Below, in pieces: positions 15,824-22,837 of a stretch of DNA of 31,804 bases. The notes below the pieces were generated by a model that worked only from the letters and a program-made list of their open reading frames with translations, made no database searches and was not told the DNA's origin. The position numbers and the translations under genes are program-made. Location: the NCBI GenBank assembly GCA_046728935.1, contig JBKPFS010000112.1, positions 1 through 31,804 on the forward strand, read 5' to 3'. The stretch's first letter is position 1; each line of letters starts with the position of its first letter. This DNA is from DATAFO01 sp046728935 (GTDB lineage: Bacteria > Actinomycetota > Thermoleophilia > Solirubrobacterales > 70-9).

Positions 15824-17107
15824 TTGTTGAGCCCGAAACAGGGACAGCGTCGCCCTGCCTCCTCGCCCCCGGTCGAGTACTCCCTGCTGCTCACCGCGAC
15901 GCTGTGCCTCCTCGCAATCGGCGTGGTGATGGTGTTCAGCGCCAGCTCGACGACGTCGCTGCTGGGCAAGTCCGGCGACAGCGCCTACTACCTGAAGCGC
16001 ACCGCGCTGTTCGGCGCCGCCGGCCTGCTGGTGATGCGGGTGCTCTCGGTCAAGGGCGCGCGGGTGCTGCGCGCGTTTACCCCGGCGCTGCTTGCGGTGG
16101 CGCTGCTCGGGCTCTGCGTGGTGCTGGTGCCCGGCGTCGGCGTCCAGGCCAACGGGGCACAGCGCTGGATTGGCGCCGGGCTGATCCAGGTCCAGCCCTC
16201 GGAGATCGCCAAGCTGGCGCTGATCCTCTACGGCGCGCACCTGCTCGCCGAGCGCCCGCGGATCGTTCGGAGGCTGGGGACGATGCTCCCCTACCTGGCG
16301 GTCGTCGGCCTTGCCTGCGGGCTGATCCTGCTCGAACCGGACCTCGGCACCGCGACGGTCGCCTGCCTCGCCACGGCGGCCCTCCTGATCGCGGCCGGGG
16401 CGCGGATTCGCGATCTCGCGCTGCTCGGCGTCCTGCTCGGGGCGGTGGTGCTGGTCGCGGTCGCGCTCGAGCCCTACCGGGTGGAGCGGCTGACCGGCTT
16501 CCTCGATCCGAGCTCGGACCCAGGCGGTTCCGGGTTCCAGGCGATTCAGGCGAAGATCGCGCTCGGCTCCGGCGGGATCTTCGGCGTTGGCCTGGGGGAA
16601 AGCCTCCAGAAGGCCTTCTACCTCCCCGAGGCCCACACCGACATGATCGCGGCTGTGATCGGGGAGGAGCTCGGCCTGGTCGGGATCGTCGGCCTAGTCG
16701 GGCTCTACGGCATGTTCGGGTACGCGGGGCTGCGGATCGCACAGCGCGCCCGCGATCGCTACGGGAAGCTGCTCGCGGTCGGGCTCACGTCGCTGGTGCT
16801 GATCCAGGCCGTGGTCAACCTGTTCGCGGTCCTCGGTCTCGCTCCGCTCACCGGGGTTCCCCTGCCGTTCGTCTCCTACGGCAACTCCAGCATGCTGGTG
16901 ATGCTCGCCGGCGTCGGCCTGCTCCTGAATATCTCGCGCGGTGGCACGAGAGGGATGTCCAGCGCCTCTGGGGCCCGTGCGAGACTGCGCGTCGTTGATG
17001 GCAGCTCGCGAAGGCGTGTCCACGGTGCCAAAGGTCGTGATCGCCGCCGGCGGGACCGCGGGGCACGTGGTTCCGGCGCTCGCCGTCGCCGACGCGCTGC
17101 GGGATAG
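15824..17107 (+). CDS. ftsW: FtsW septal SEDS glycosyltransferase with an Arg-rich tail
   Basis: FtsW polymerises lipid II at the septum together with FtsI. The 427 aa protein has about ten membrane helices, starting with YSLLLTATLCLLAIGVVMVF and FSASS. It shows the SEDS motifs QVQPSEIAKLALI, the loop with the catalytic-region sequence LEPDLGTA, the EAHTDMIAAVIGEELG segment and GVPLPFVSYGNSSML. The start is TTG at 15824, with only a weak ribosome site; a second TTG follows at 15827. The last ~35 residues are highly basic (RRRRDRGARGSGARRRRR) and are read across the start of murG in another frame, giving an overlap of up to 110 nt. Confidence 0.93.
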   Translation: MLSPKQGQRRPASSPPVEYSLLLTATLCLLAIGVVMVFSASSTTSLLGKSGDSAYYLKRTALFGAAGLLVMRVLSVKGARVLRAFTPALLAVALLGLCVVLVPGVGVQANGAQRWIGAGLIQVQPSEIAKLALILYGAHLLAERPRIVRRLGTMLPYLAVVGLACGLILLEPDLGTATVACLATAALLIAAGARIRDLALLGVLLGAVVLVAVALEPYRVERLTGFLDPSSDPGGSGFQAIQAKIALGSGGIFGVGLGESLQKAFYLPEAHTDMIAAVIGEELGLVGIVGLVGLYGMFGYAGLRIAQRARDRYGKLLAVGLTSLVLIQAVVNLFAVLGLAPLTGVPLPFVSYGNSSMLVMLAGVGLLLNISRGGTRGMSSASGARARLRVVDGSSRRRVHGAKGRDRRRRDRGARGSGARRRRRAAG

Positions 17108-18134
17108 CGCCGAGGTCGCGTTTCTCGGCACGCGGGAGCGGATCGAGGCTGACCTCGTGCCCACGGCGGGCTACGAGATCGACTTCCTGCGCGTGCGCGG
17201 GCTGGATCGTGGCAACCCCGTCCGCGCGGCGGGCGCAATGTGGCTCGCGGCGCGCGCGGTGCCGGCGGCGCGCCGCGCGCTCCGGCGCCGCCAGGCCGAC
17301 GTCGTCCTGGGCGGCGGGGGATATGTCGCCGGCCCGGCGGGGCTCGCGGCGCTCTCGCTTCGCCTGCCGCTGGTGCTGACCGAGGCCGACCGGCACCTCG
17401 GGCTCGCCAACCGGATGCTCGCCCGAAGGGCGCGCCGCGTCTGCCTCGCGTTCCCGATCCCGGGGCGCGAGGGCGACCCCTTTCTGGTCACGGGCCGGCC
17501 GGTTCCGGCGGCGGTCCTCCGTGCCGACCGCGCGACCGCCAGGTCTCGTTTCGAGATCGCCTCCGACGATCGCTGCCTGCTCGTCTTCGGCGGCAGCCTG
17601 GGCGCGCGGACGATCAACGTCGCGGCGCTCGACGCCTTCGTCGACATCCGCGGGAACGCGGAGCGCGACTACCACGTCCTCCACATCGCCGGCCACCGCG
17701 ACTACCCGGAGGCGCGCCGCCGGCTCGACGCCGCCGGAGAGGTTCCGCGCTACACGCTGCTCGAGTACGAGCCTGGGCTCGGAGACGCGCTCGCCGCCTG
17801 CGACCTGGTGCTGGCGCGGGCCGGGGGCTCGGTCTTCGAGATCGCCGCCGCGCGAAGGCCCGCGACCCTCGTCCCCTACCCGCACGGCGCCGGATGCCAC
17901 CAGCACGCCAACGCCGAATGGATGGCGGATGCCGGGGCAGCGATCGTGGTCGACGACGCCGAGCTCGACGGCCCTCGTGTTCGGGAGCTGGCGGGCGCGC
18001 TGCTCGGCGATCGCGCGCGGCTCGAGCGGATGGCGAAGGCATCCGCCGCGCTGGCGCGGCCCGACGCCGCCCAGCGGGTCGCCGAGCAGGTGCTCGCGGC
18101 GGCAACGCCCGGGCCGAGCGCCGATACTGATTAG
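16998..18134 (+). CDS. murG: MurG, lipid I to lipid II GlcNAc transferase
   Basis: MurG adds GlcNAc to lipid I at the inner membrane face. From the ATG at 16998 the protein is 378 aa. It has the N-terminal glycine loop GGTAGHVVPALAVA (about 18-31) and the second GGSLGARTIN (about 198-207), a GT28-type ARAGGS-VFEIA element and DDAEL. The usual HEQN motif is replaced by EADRHLGLANR (about 129-139). The start is uncertain: ATG 16998, GTG 17016 and GTG 17025 are all possible, the last with GAAGG ten bases upstream. Every choice overlaps the ftsW 3' end. murC follows 4 nt after the stop. Confidence 0.9.
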   Translation: MAAREGVSTVPKVVIAAGGTAGHVVPALAVADALRDSAEVAFLGTRERIEADLVPTAGYEIDFLRVRGLDRGNPVRAAGAMWLAARAVPAARRALRRRQADVVLGGGGYVAGPAGLAALSLRLPLVLTEADRHLGLANRMLARRARRVCLAFPIPGREGDPFLVTGRPVPAAVLRADRATARSRFEIASDDRCLLVFGGSLGARTINVAALDAFVDIRGNAERDYHVLHIAGHRDYPEARRRLDAAGEVPRYTLLEYEPGLGDALAACDLVLARAGGSVFEIAAARRPATLVPYPHGAGCHQHANAEWMADAGAAIVVDDAELDGPRVRELAGALLGDRARLERMAKASAALARPDAAQRVAEQVLAAATPGPSADTD

Positions 18135-18138
18135 TCGC

Positions 18139-19467
18139 ATGGCGGAGGCCGACTGGCAAGGCCGAGAGCTTCACTTCGTCGCCATCGGCGGCGCCGGGAT
18201 GAGCGCGCTTGCGCTGGTGGCGCAGCGTCTCGGCGCCCGGGTCACCGGCTCCGACCGAGCGGCGTCGAGCTACGTCCAGCGCCTGCGCGCGGCGGGCCTC
18301 GACCCGCGGATCGGTCACGACGCCGATGCCGTCCCGGACGGTGCCGAGGTCGTCGTCTCCACCGCGGTTCCCGATGACAACCCCGAGCTCGTGCGGGCCC
18401 GCGAGCGCGGCCAGAGGGTGATCCACAGGGGTAAGCTCCTGGCCGAGGTGTGCGCGCTGCGGCGGCTGATCGCCATCGCCGGCACCCACGGAAAGACGAC
18501 CACGGCGGGAATGCTCGCCCACGCGCTCAAGGCCCTCGACGCGGAGCCGTGCTTCCTGCTCGGGGGCGAGCTCCCCCGCGCGGGCCTGGGCTCCGAACCG
18601 ACCAACGCGAGCTGGGGCGGCGGCGAGTGGATCGTCGCCGAGGCGGACGAGTCCGACGCCAGCTTCCTGCTCCTGCGCCCCGAGGTCGCCGCGATCACCA
18701 ACGTCGAGCTCGACCACCACTCGCGCTGGCGGTCGCGGGCCGAGCTCTTCGAGGCCTTCCGCAGCTTCGCCGAGCCCGCCCAGGGGCTGGCGCTCGGCGC
18801 CGAGCGCGGGCTCGATGGACTGATCTCCGACCAGCGCGTGGTGAGGTTCGACGCGGATCGCCCGGGACCGCCCCTGGAGCTCGGGGTGCCCGGCCGTCAC
18901 AACCTCCTCAACGCCCGGGCCGCCCTCGCCGCCCTCCAGCTCGCCGGCTTCGACCTCGATCGGGGTGCGGGCGCGCTTACCTCGTTCCCGGGCATGCTGC
19001 GTCGCCTCGAGCTCAAGGGCCGGCGCGACGGGGCGCTCGTCTACGACGACTACGCGCACCACCCGACCGAGGTCCGGGCGACGCTCGAGGCGCTGCGAGA
19101 GCTGGGCCCGCGGCGGTTGATCGCGGTGTTTCAGCCGCACCTGTATTCGAGGACCAAGGCGCTCGCGCCCGAGTTCGGCTCCGCGCTGGCGGCCGCCGAT
19201 GAGATTGGGGTGCTCGACGTCTATCCGGCGCGCGAGGAGCCGGTCGGCCCGCTTGCCGGGGTCAGCGGCGTCGACGTGGCTCGCGCGGCGGCCGACCGGG
19301 CGGGCGGGCGACCCGTGTGGTGGCTTCGCGACGCGACCACCGCGCAGCGAGCCCTCGCCCCCCGGCTGCGCGACGGAGACCTGGTGGTGACGATCGGCGC
19401 CGGCGACATCTACGAGCTCGCAAACAAGCTCGTAGATGAACAAATGACGGGATCCGAGCCAGGATGA
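18139..19467 (+). CDS. murC: UDP-MurNAc:L-Ala ligase MurC
   Basis: MurC adds L-Ala to UDP-MurNAc, the first step of stem-peptide synthesis. The 442 aa protein has the N-terminal GGAGMSALA (about 17-25), P-loop GTHGKTT (about 115-121), EADESDASFL, NVELDHHSRW and DDYAHHPTEV in the C-terminal domain. ATG 18139 is the start, just after the murG stop. Its last codons contain a perfect 12-bp inverted repeat (19407-19438), and its stop overlaps the murB ATG (ATGA). Confidence 0.96.
   Translation: MAEADWQGRELHFVAIGGAGMSALALVAQRLGARVTGSDRAASSYVQRLRAAGLDPRIGHDADAVPDGAEVVVSTAVPDDNPELVRARERGQRVIHRGKLLAEVCALRRLIAIAGTHGKTTTAGMLAHALKALDAEPCFLLGGELPRAGLGSEPTNASWGGGEWIVAEADESDASFLLLRPEVAAITNVELDHHSRWRSRAELFEAFRSFAEPAQGLALGAERGLDGLISDQRVVRFDADRPGPPLELGVPGRHNLLNARAALAALQLAGFDLDRGAGALTSFPGMLRRLELKGRRDGALVYDDYAHHPTEVRATLEALRELGPRRLIAVFQPHLYSRTKALAPEFGSALAAADEIGVLDVYPAREEPVGPLAGVSGVDVARAAADRAGGRPVWWLRDATTAQRALAPRLRDGDLVVTIGAGDIYELANKLVDEQMTGSEPG
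19407..19438 (+). repeat. Perfect 12-bp inverted repeat at the murC 3' end
   Basis: CATCTACGAGCT (19407-19418) and AGCTCGTAGATG (19427-19438) are exact reverse complements with an 8-nt loop (CGCAAACA). It lies within the last codons of murC and ends 25 nt before the murB ATG, so the hairpin would sit just upstream of the murB ribosome site. Confidence 0.65.
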
Positions 19468-20378
19468 GTCCGGAGAATCTTCAGAGCGACTATCCCCTCG
19501 CGCGGCTGACCACCGTTCGGGCCGGAGGCGACGCGGAGCTGTTCGCCCGCCCGCGAAGCGAGCCCGAGCTTCGCGAGCTCCTCGCCTGGGCCGAGGCCCA
19601 GGGCCATCCGGTCGAGGTCGTCGGCTCGGGCTCCAACCTGCTCGTCTCCGACGCGGGCGTCCGGGGCCTCGTGCTGAAGCTCGACGGGGAGCTCACCGAG
19701 GTCGAGCGCAGCGGCACCGAGGTCCGCTGCGGCGGCGGCGCCCGGCTTCCCTCGGCCGCGGCGAAGGTCGCCCGCTGGGGGCTCGCCGGCCTCGAGTTCG
19801 GGATCAACATCCCCGGCACCGTCGGCGGCGCGGTGCGCATGAACGCCAACGCCTACGGCGGAGAGCTCGCGCGCGTGCTCGAATCGGTGCGGGTGTGCAC
19901 CGCCGGGGGCGCCGAGGAGCGCCGCCCAGAGCAGCTCGGCTTCGCCTATCGCACCTCGAACCTCCGCCCCGGCGAGGTCGTCTCCGGCGCCACCTTCCGC
20001 CTGCGGGAGGGAGAGCCGGAGGAGATCAAGGCGATCCTGGCCGAGATGAGGGGCCAGCGCCGCGAGGCGCAGCCTTCGGGGATCAAGACCTTCGGGTCGA
20101 CGTTCAAAAACCCCGCGGACGAGCGCGCGGACGGGCGCACGGCCGGCCAGCTGCTCGAGGCGGCCGGGTGCGCTGGCCTTCGGGTCGGCGGGGCGAGGTT
20201 CTCGCCCAAGCACGCGAACTTCGTCGAGAATGCCGACGGAGCCACGACCGCCGACGTCTTCGCCCTGATGGCCGAGGGTCGCCGCCGCGTATACGAGAAG
20301 TTCGGCGTGGTCCTCGAGCCCGAGGTGCAGGTCCTGGGCGAGGTCGACTGGCCCGAGGGCTGGCAGCTCGACGACTAG
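19464..20378 (+). CDS. murB: UDP-N-acetylenolpyruvoylglucosamine reductase MurB
   Basis: MurB is the FAD/NADPH enzyme that reduces UDP-GlcNAc-enolpyruvate to UDP-MurNAc. The 304 aa protein has the FAD-binding VGSGSNLLVSD (about 53-63), GIPGTVGG-like GINIPGTVGGAV (about 113-124), NANAYGGE, the catalytic-Ser region GSTFKNP (about 213-219) and a C-terminal LEPEVQVLG with the conserved Glu. It lacks the long C-terminal extension of E. coli MurB and fits the type II form. Start ATG overlaps the murC stop. A strong ribosome site for ftsQ follows its stop. Confidence 0.95.
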   Translation: MSPENLQSDYPLARLTTVRAGGDAELFARPRSEPELRELLAWAEAQGHPVEVVGSGSNLLVSDAGVRGLVLKLDGELTEVERSGTEVRCGGGARLPSAAAKVARWGLAGLEFGINIPGTVGGAVRMNANAYGGELARVLESVRVCTAGGAEERRPEQLGFAYRTSNLRPGEVVSGATFRLREGEPEEIKAILAEMRGQRREAQPSGIKTFGSTFKNPADERADGRTAGQLLEAAGCAGLRVGGARFSPKHANFVENADGATTADVFALMAEGRRRVYEKFGVVLEPEVQVLGEVDWPEGWQLDD

Positions 20379-20409
20379 GCGTAGGCCCGGGAAGGAGGCC
20401 GCGCCGCGC

Positions 20410-21519
20410 GTGGCGAACCTACCCTGGATGGGCAATCGCGCCGCCACGCCAGCCGGCAGACGTCGTGCGGCCGCGCGGGTGAAGGGATCCGGGCGCGCCG
20501 GCACGCGGGCCGCCCCGAAGCAGGCGCCACCCTCGAACGGGCGCCCGACGCGCCCGAGCCGGGCCAGGGGCGCGACGAAGGCGCCCCCGAAGGCAAAGCG
20601 GCCCGCGACCAAGCGGCTGGCAGGCTCACGACCCAAGAAGCGCGCCGGGGCCAAGCGCGCGGTCCGCCGATCGGCGCCGAAGCGAGCGGCGGGTCGCCGC
20701 TTTGCGATCCCGAGGCCACGCCTTCCGCGCCTGGCGCGGATCTCGTGGCAGAGGTGGGTGGGGATGGCGCTCGCCGTGCTCGCCGCTCTCGCGGCGGGCT
20801 ACTTCCTCTGGTTCCGCGACTCCTCGCTGGTCGGGGTGACGAGCGTGGAGGTGAAGGGGGTCGACAGCGCCCAGCGCGAGGAGATCAACGCCGCGCTCGC
20901 CCGCGCGGCGAAGGGAATGACGACGCTCCACCTGGACACCGATCGCCTGGAGGCGGCCGTGGCCTCGTTCCCGACCGTGGAATCGATCCACGCCGACGCC
21001 AGCTTCCCCCACACGCTGCGGATCGAGGTCAACGAGCGGCCGCCGACGATGATCGCGAGCGCCGCCGGGAAGGAGGTGTCGGTGGCGGCCGACGGCACGG
21101 TGCTGGCGGGGATCGATCCCCCGGAGGGCTTGCCGCGGCTCGAGCTCGATGGGATCCCGGCGTCGGGACGGCTCGAGGGCCAGGCGCTCGACCAGGCGCT
21201 GGTGGTCGGCGCAGCGCCGCAGGAGCTGGCGCCGCTGATCGAGAAGATCGGCTATTCCGCCGACCAGGGCGTCGAGCTGCGCATGAGAGGCGGCGTCGAG
21301 CTTCGCTTCGGCAGCGGGGCCCGCGCCGCGACGAAGTGGGCGGTCGCCGCCGCGGTCCTCGCCGACCCGAAGCTCGACTCGGCCACGTACGTGGACGTCC
21401 AGGTCCCCGAGCGGCCCGCCGTGGGGGGCTCGGGCGTGGCGGCGCAGGCGGAGTCCACGACCGTTCCCGAGCCCACAACGGCCCCGGTGGCCGAAGCGCC
21501 AGTCTCAACCGAGGGTTGA
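20410..21519 (+). CDS. ftsQ: FtsQ/DivIB divisome protein with a histone-like basic N-terminus
   Basis: FtsQ links early and late divisome proteins. The 369 aa protein has a cytoplasmic N-terminus of about 113 residues dominated by Lys, Arg, Ala and Pro. One membrane helix follows (about 116-134), then a POTRA domain (about 141-210, with VTSVEVKGVD and FPTVESIHADASFPHTLRI) and the FtsQ beta domain. A Thr/Pro/Glu-rich tail covers the last ~25 residues. The start GTG at 20410 has GAAGGAGG at 20391-20398, the best ribosome site of the cluster. Its stop codon lies inside an inverted repeat (21502-21522). A basic tail of this length is unusual for FtsQ. Confidence 0.9.
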   Translation: MANLPWMGNRAATPAGRRRAAARVKGSGRAGTRAAPKQAPPSNGRPTRPSRARGATKAPPKAKRPATKRLAGSRPKKRAGAKRAVRRSAPKRAAGRRFAIPRPRLPRLARISWQRWVGMALAVLAALAAGYFLWFRDSSLVGVTSVEVKGVDSAQREEINAALARAAKGMTTLHLDTDRLEAAVASFPTVESIHADASFPHTLRIEVNERPPTMIASAAGKEVSVAADGTVLAGIDPPEGLPRLELDGIPASGRLEGQALDQALVVGAAPQELAPLIEKIGYSADQGVELRMRGGVELRFGSGARAATKWAVAAAVLADPKLDSATYVDVQVPERPAVGGSGVAAQAESTTVPEPTTAPVAEAPVSTEG

Positions 21520-21522
21520 GAC
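21502..21522. repeat. 9-bp inverted repeat over the ftsQ stop (dyad copy 1)
   Basis: GTCTCAACC (21502-21510) and GGTTGAGAC (21514-21522) are exact reverse complements around GAG. The ftsQ TGA is inside the right arm. The 19-nt core from 21504 is repeated 38 nt downstream with two changes. Confidence 0.6.
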
Positions 21523-21541
21523 TTCGGGGATCTCGAAAACC

Positions 21542-21560
21542 CTCAACTCAGGGTTGAGAC
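21542..21560. repeat. Second copy of the CTCAAC...GGGTTGAGAC dyad
   Basis: The 19-nt unit here matches the unit at 21504-21522 at 17 of 19 positions and keeps the CTCAAC and GTTGAG arms. Two similar dyads 38 bp apart upstream of the ftsZ promoter look like operator sites. Confidence 0.55.
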
Positions 21561-21602
21561 AATTCGGTCTGCACGATTCCGTGCCGGTTGACGGAGGTCG
21601 CG

Positions 21603-21631
21603 TTGACACCGGGACCCCGATGCCGTACCTT
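21603..21631 (+). promoter_or_regulatory. Consensus housekeeping promoter of ftsZ
   Basis: A perfect -35 TTGACA (21603-21608) is followed after 17 nt by TACCTT (21626-21631), a fair TAnnnT -10. Transcription would begin near 21638, giving an ftsZ leader of about 87 nt. This is the clearest promoter in the window. Confidence 0.72.
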
Positions 21632-21644
21632 CGTCCTTACGTCT

Positions 21645-21686
21645 AGGCTGCAAACAGCGGAAAACGCTCAAGTTTGCCTTTAGCCT
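21645..21686 (+). promoter_or_regulatory. Structured leader hairpin upstream of ftsZ
   Basis: Three nested pairings stack: AGGCT (21645-21649) with AGCCT (21682-21686), GCAAAC (21650-21655) with GTTTGC (21672-21677), and AGCG (21656-21659) with CGCT (21665-21668) around GAAAA. Bulges CAA and CTTT lie on the 3' side. It begins just after the predicted transcription start. Confidence 0.6.
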
Positions 21687-21691
21687 CGGAC

Positions 21692-21709
21692 GGGTCAACT
21701 GGGTCAACT
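21692..21709 (+). repeat. Tandem direct repeat GGGTCAACT x2 before ftsZ
   Basis: GGGTCAACT at 21692-21700 is followed immediately by an identical GGGTCAACT at 21701-21709, ending 15 nt before the ftsZ ATG. No good ribosome site is seen between the repeat and the start, so the repeat may influence initiation. Confidence 0.6.
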
Positions 21710-21724
21710 TGGCATAGCGAGAAC

Positions 21725-22810
21725 ATGGTCGAGTCTTCCTATCTCGCCGTCATCAAGGTCGTCGGCGCCGGCGGCGGCGGCACGAATGCCGTCAGCCGCA
21801 TGGTCGACGCCGGCCTCAAGGGCGTCGAGTTCATCGCGGTCAACACCGACGTGCAGGCGCTTCAGGCCTGTGAAGCCGACATCAAGCTGTCGATCGGCCA
21901 CAACCTCACCCACGGCCTCGGCGCCGGGGCGAACCCCGAGGTTGGGACCGGCGCGGCGGCGGAGTCGCGCGACGACATCAAGGAGGCGCTGAAGGGCGCC
22001 GACATGGTCTTCGTCACCGCAGGGGAGGGCGGTGGCACCGGGACCGGCGCGGCCCCCGTGATCGCCGAGATCGCCAAGGAGGAGATCGGGGCGCTGACCG
22101 TGGGCGTGGTCACCAAGCCGTTCGAGTTCGAGGGCGCGCGCCGGATGCAGCAGGCCCTCGACGGGATCGACAAGCTCCGCGCCAAGGTCGACACGCTGAT
22201 CATCGTCCCGAACGAGAAGCTGCTGCAGGTGGTCGAGCGGCGGACCTCGGTCCAGGAGGCGTTCCGGATGGCCGACGACATCCTGCGCCAGGGCGTGCAG
22301 GGGATCACCGACCTGATCACGACCCCGGGCCAGATCAACCTCGACTTCGCGGACGTCCGCACGGTGATGGCCGACGCGGGCTCGGCGATGATGGGGATCG
22401 GCACCGCCTCCGGCGAGAGCCGCGCCCTCGAGGCCGCGAAGATGGCCATCTCCTCGCCGCTGATGGAGGAGTCGATCGAGGGCGCCACCGGCATGCTCCT
22501 CAACTTCACCGGCTCGGACGACCTCAACCTGTTCGAGGTCAACGAGGCCGCGGACGTGGTGGTCTCCACAGCCGACAAGGGCGCCAACATCATCTTCGGC
22601 ACGGTGATCGACCACGCGATGGGCGACGAGATCAGGGTGACCGTGATCGCGACCGGCTTCGAGGGCTTCGAGACCCTCGCCCGGCGCCCGATCCAGGTCC
22701 GAGATCGCGCCCGGCGGCGCCAGGTCGGGACGCTCGAGGATCGCGAGCGCCGCGAGCTCGAGGTCTCCGAGGACGAGATCGACGTCCCGGCTTTCCTCCG
22801 CGATCGCTAG
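21725..22810 (+). CDS. ftsZ: Cell division GTPase FtsZ
   Basis: FtsZ polymerises into the Z ring that directs septation. The 361 aa protein has the N-terminal strand IKVVGAGGGGTNAVSRM (about 10-26), the tubulin signature GGGTGTG (about 102-108), the GTP-contacting region VPNEKLL and the T7-loop segment NLDFADVRTVM. It ends with the conserved C-terminal peptide DVPAFLRDR. The linker is short compared with many actinobacterial FtsZ proteins. I choose ATG 21725; an in-frame TTG at 21674 falls in the leader hairpin and adds non-conserved residues. No ftsA lies upstream and no sepF, pgeF or divIVA lies directly downstream; the next gene is gcvT. Confidence 0.97.
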   Translation: MVESSYLAVIKVVGAGGGGTNAVSRMVDAGLKGVEFIAVNTDVQALQACEADIKLSIGHNLTHGLGAGANPEVGTGAAAESRDDIKEALKGADMVFVTAGEGGGTGTGAAPVIAEIAKEEIGALTVGVVTKPFEFEGARRMQQALDGIDKLRAKVDTLIIVPNEKLLQVVERRTSVQEAFRMADDILRQGVQGITDLITTPGQINLDFADVRTVMADAGSAMMGIGTASGESRALEAAKMAISSPLMEESIEGATGMLLNFTGSDDLNLFEVNEAADVVVSTADKGANIIFGTVIDHAMGDEIRVTVIATGFEGFETLARRPIQVRDRARRRQVGTLEDRERRELEVSEDEIDVPAFLRDR

Positions 22811-22824
22811 CGCGAGTTAGCCAC

Positions 22825-22830
22825 TAGCCT
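22825..22830 (+). promoter_or_regulatory. Possible leaderless -10 element for gcvT
   Basis: TAGCCT ends 7 nt before the gcvT GTG at 22838, in the 27-nt gap after ftsZ. There is no ribosome site in front of that GTG. A -35 is not evident. Confidence 0.35.
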
Positions 22831-22837
22831 CCGCCGC

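Noticed and set aside
21674..21724. TTG 21674 as the ftsZ start
   Set aside because: It lies inside the leader hairpin and repeats, and the extra residues are not FtsZ-like.
22811..22837. Glycine riboswitch ahead of gcvT
   Set aside because: The gap after ftsZ is only 27 nt, far too short, and no such motif is seen upstream of gcvPA either.
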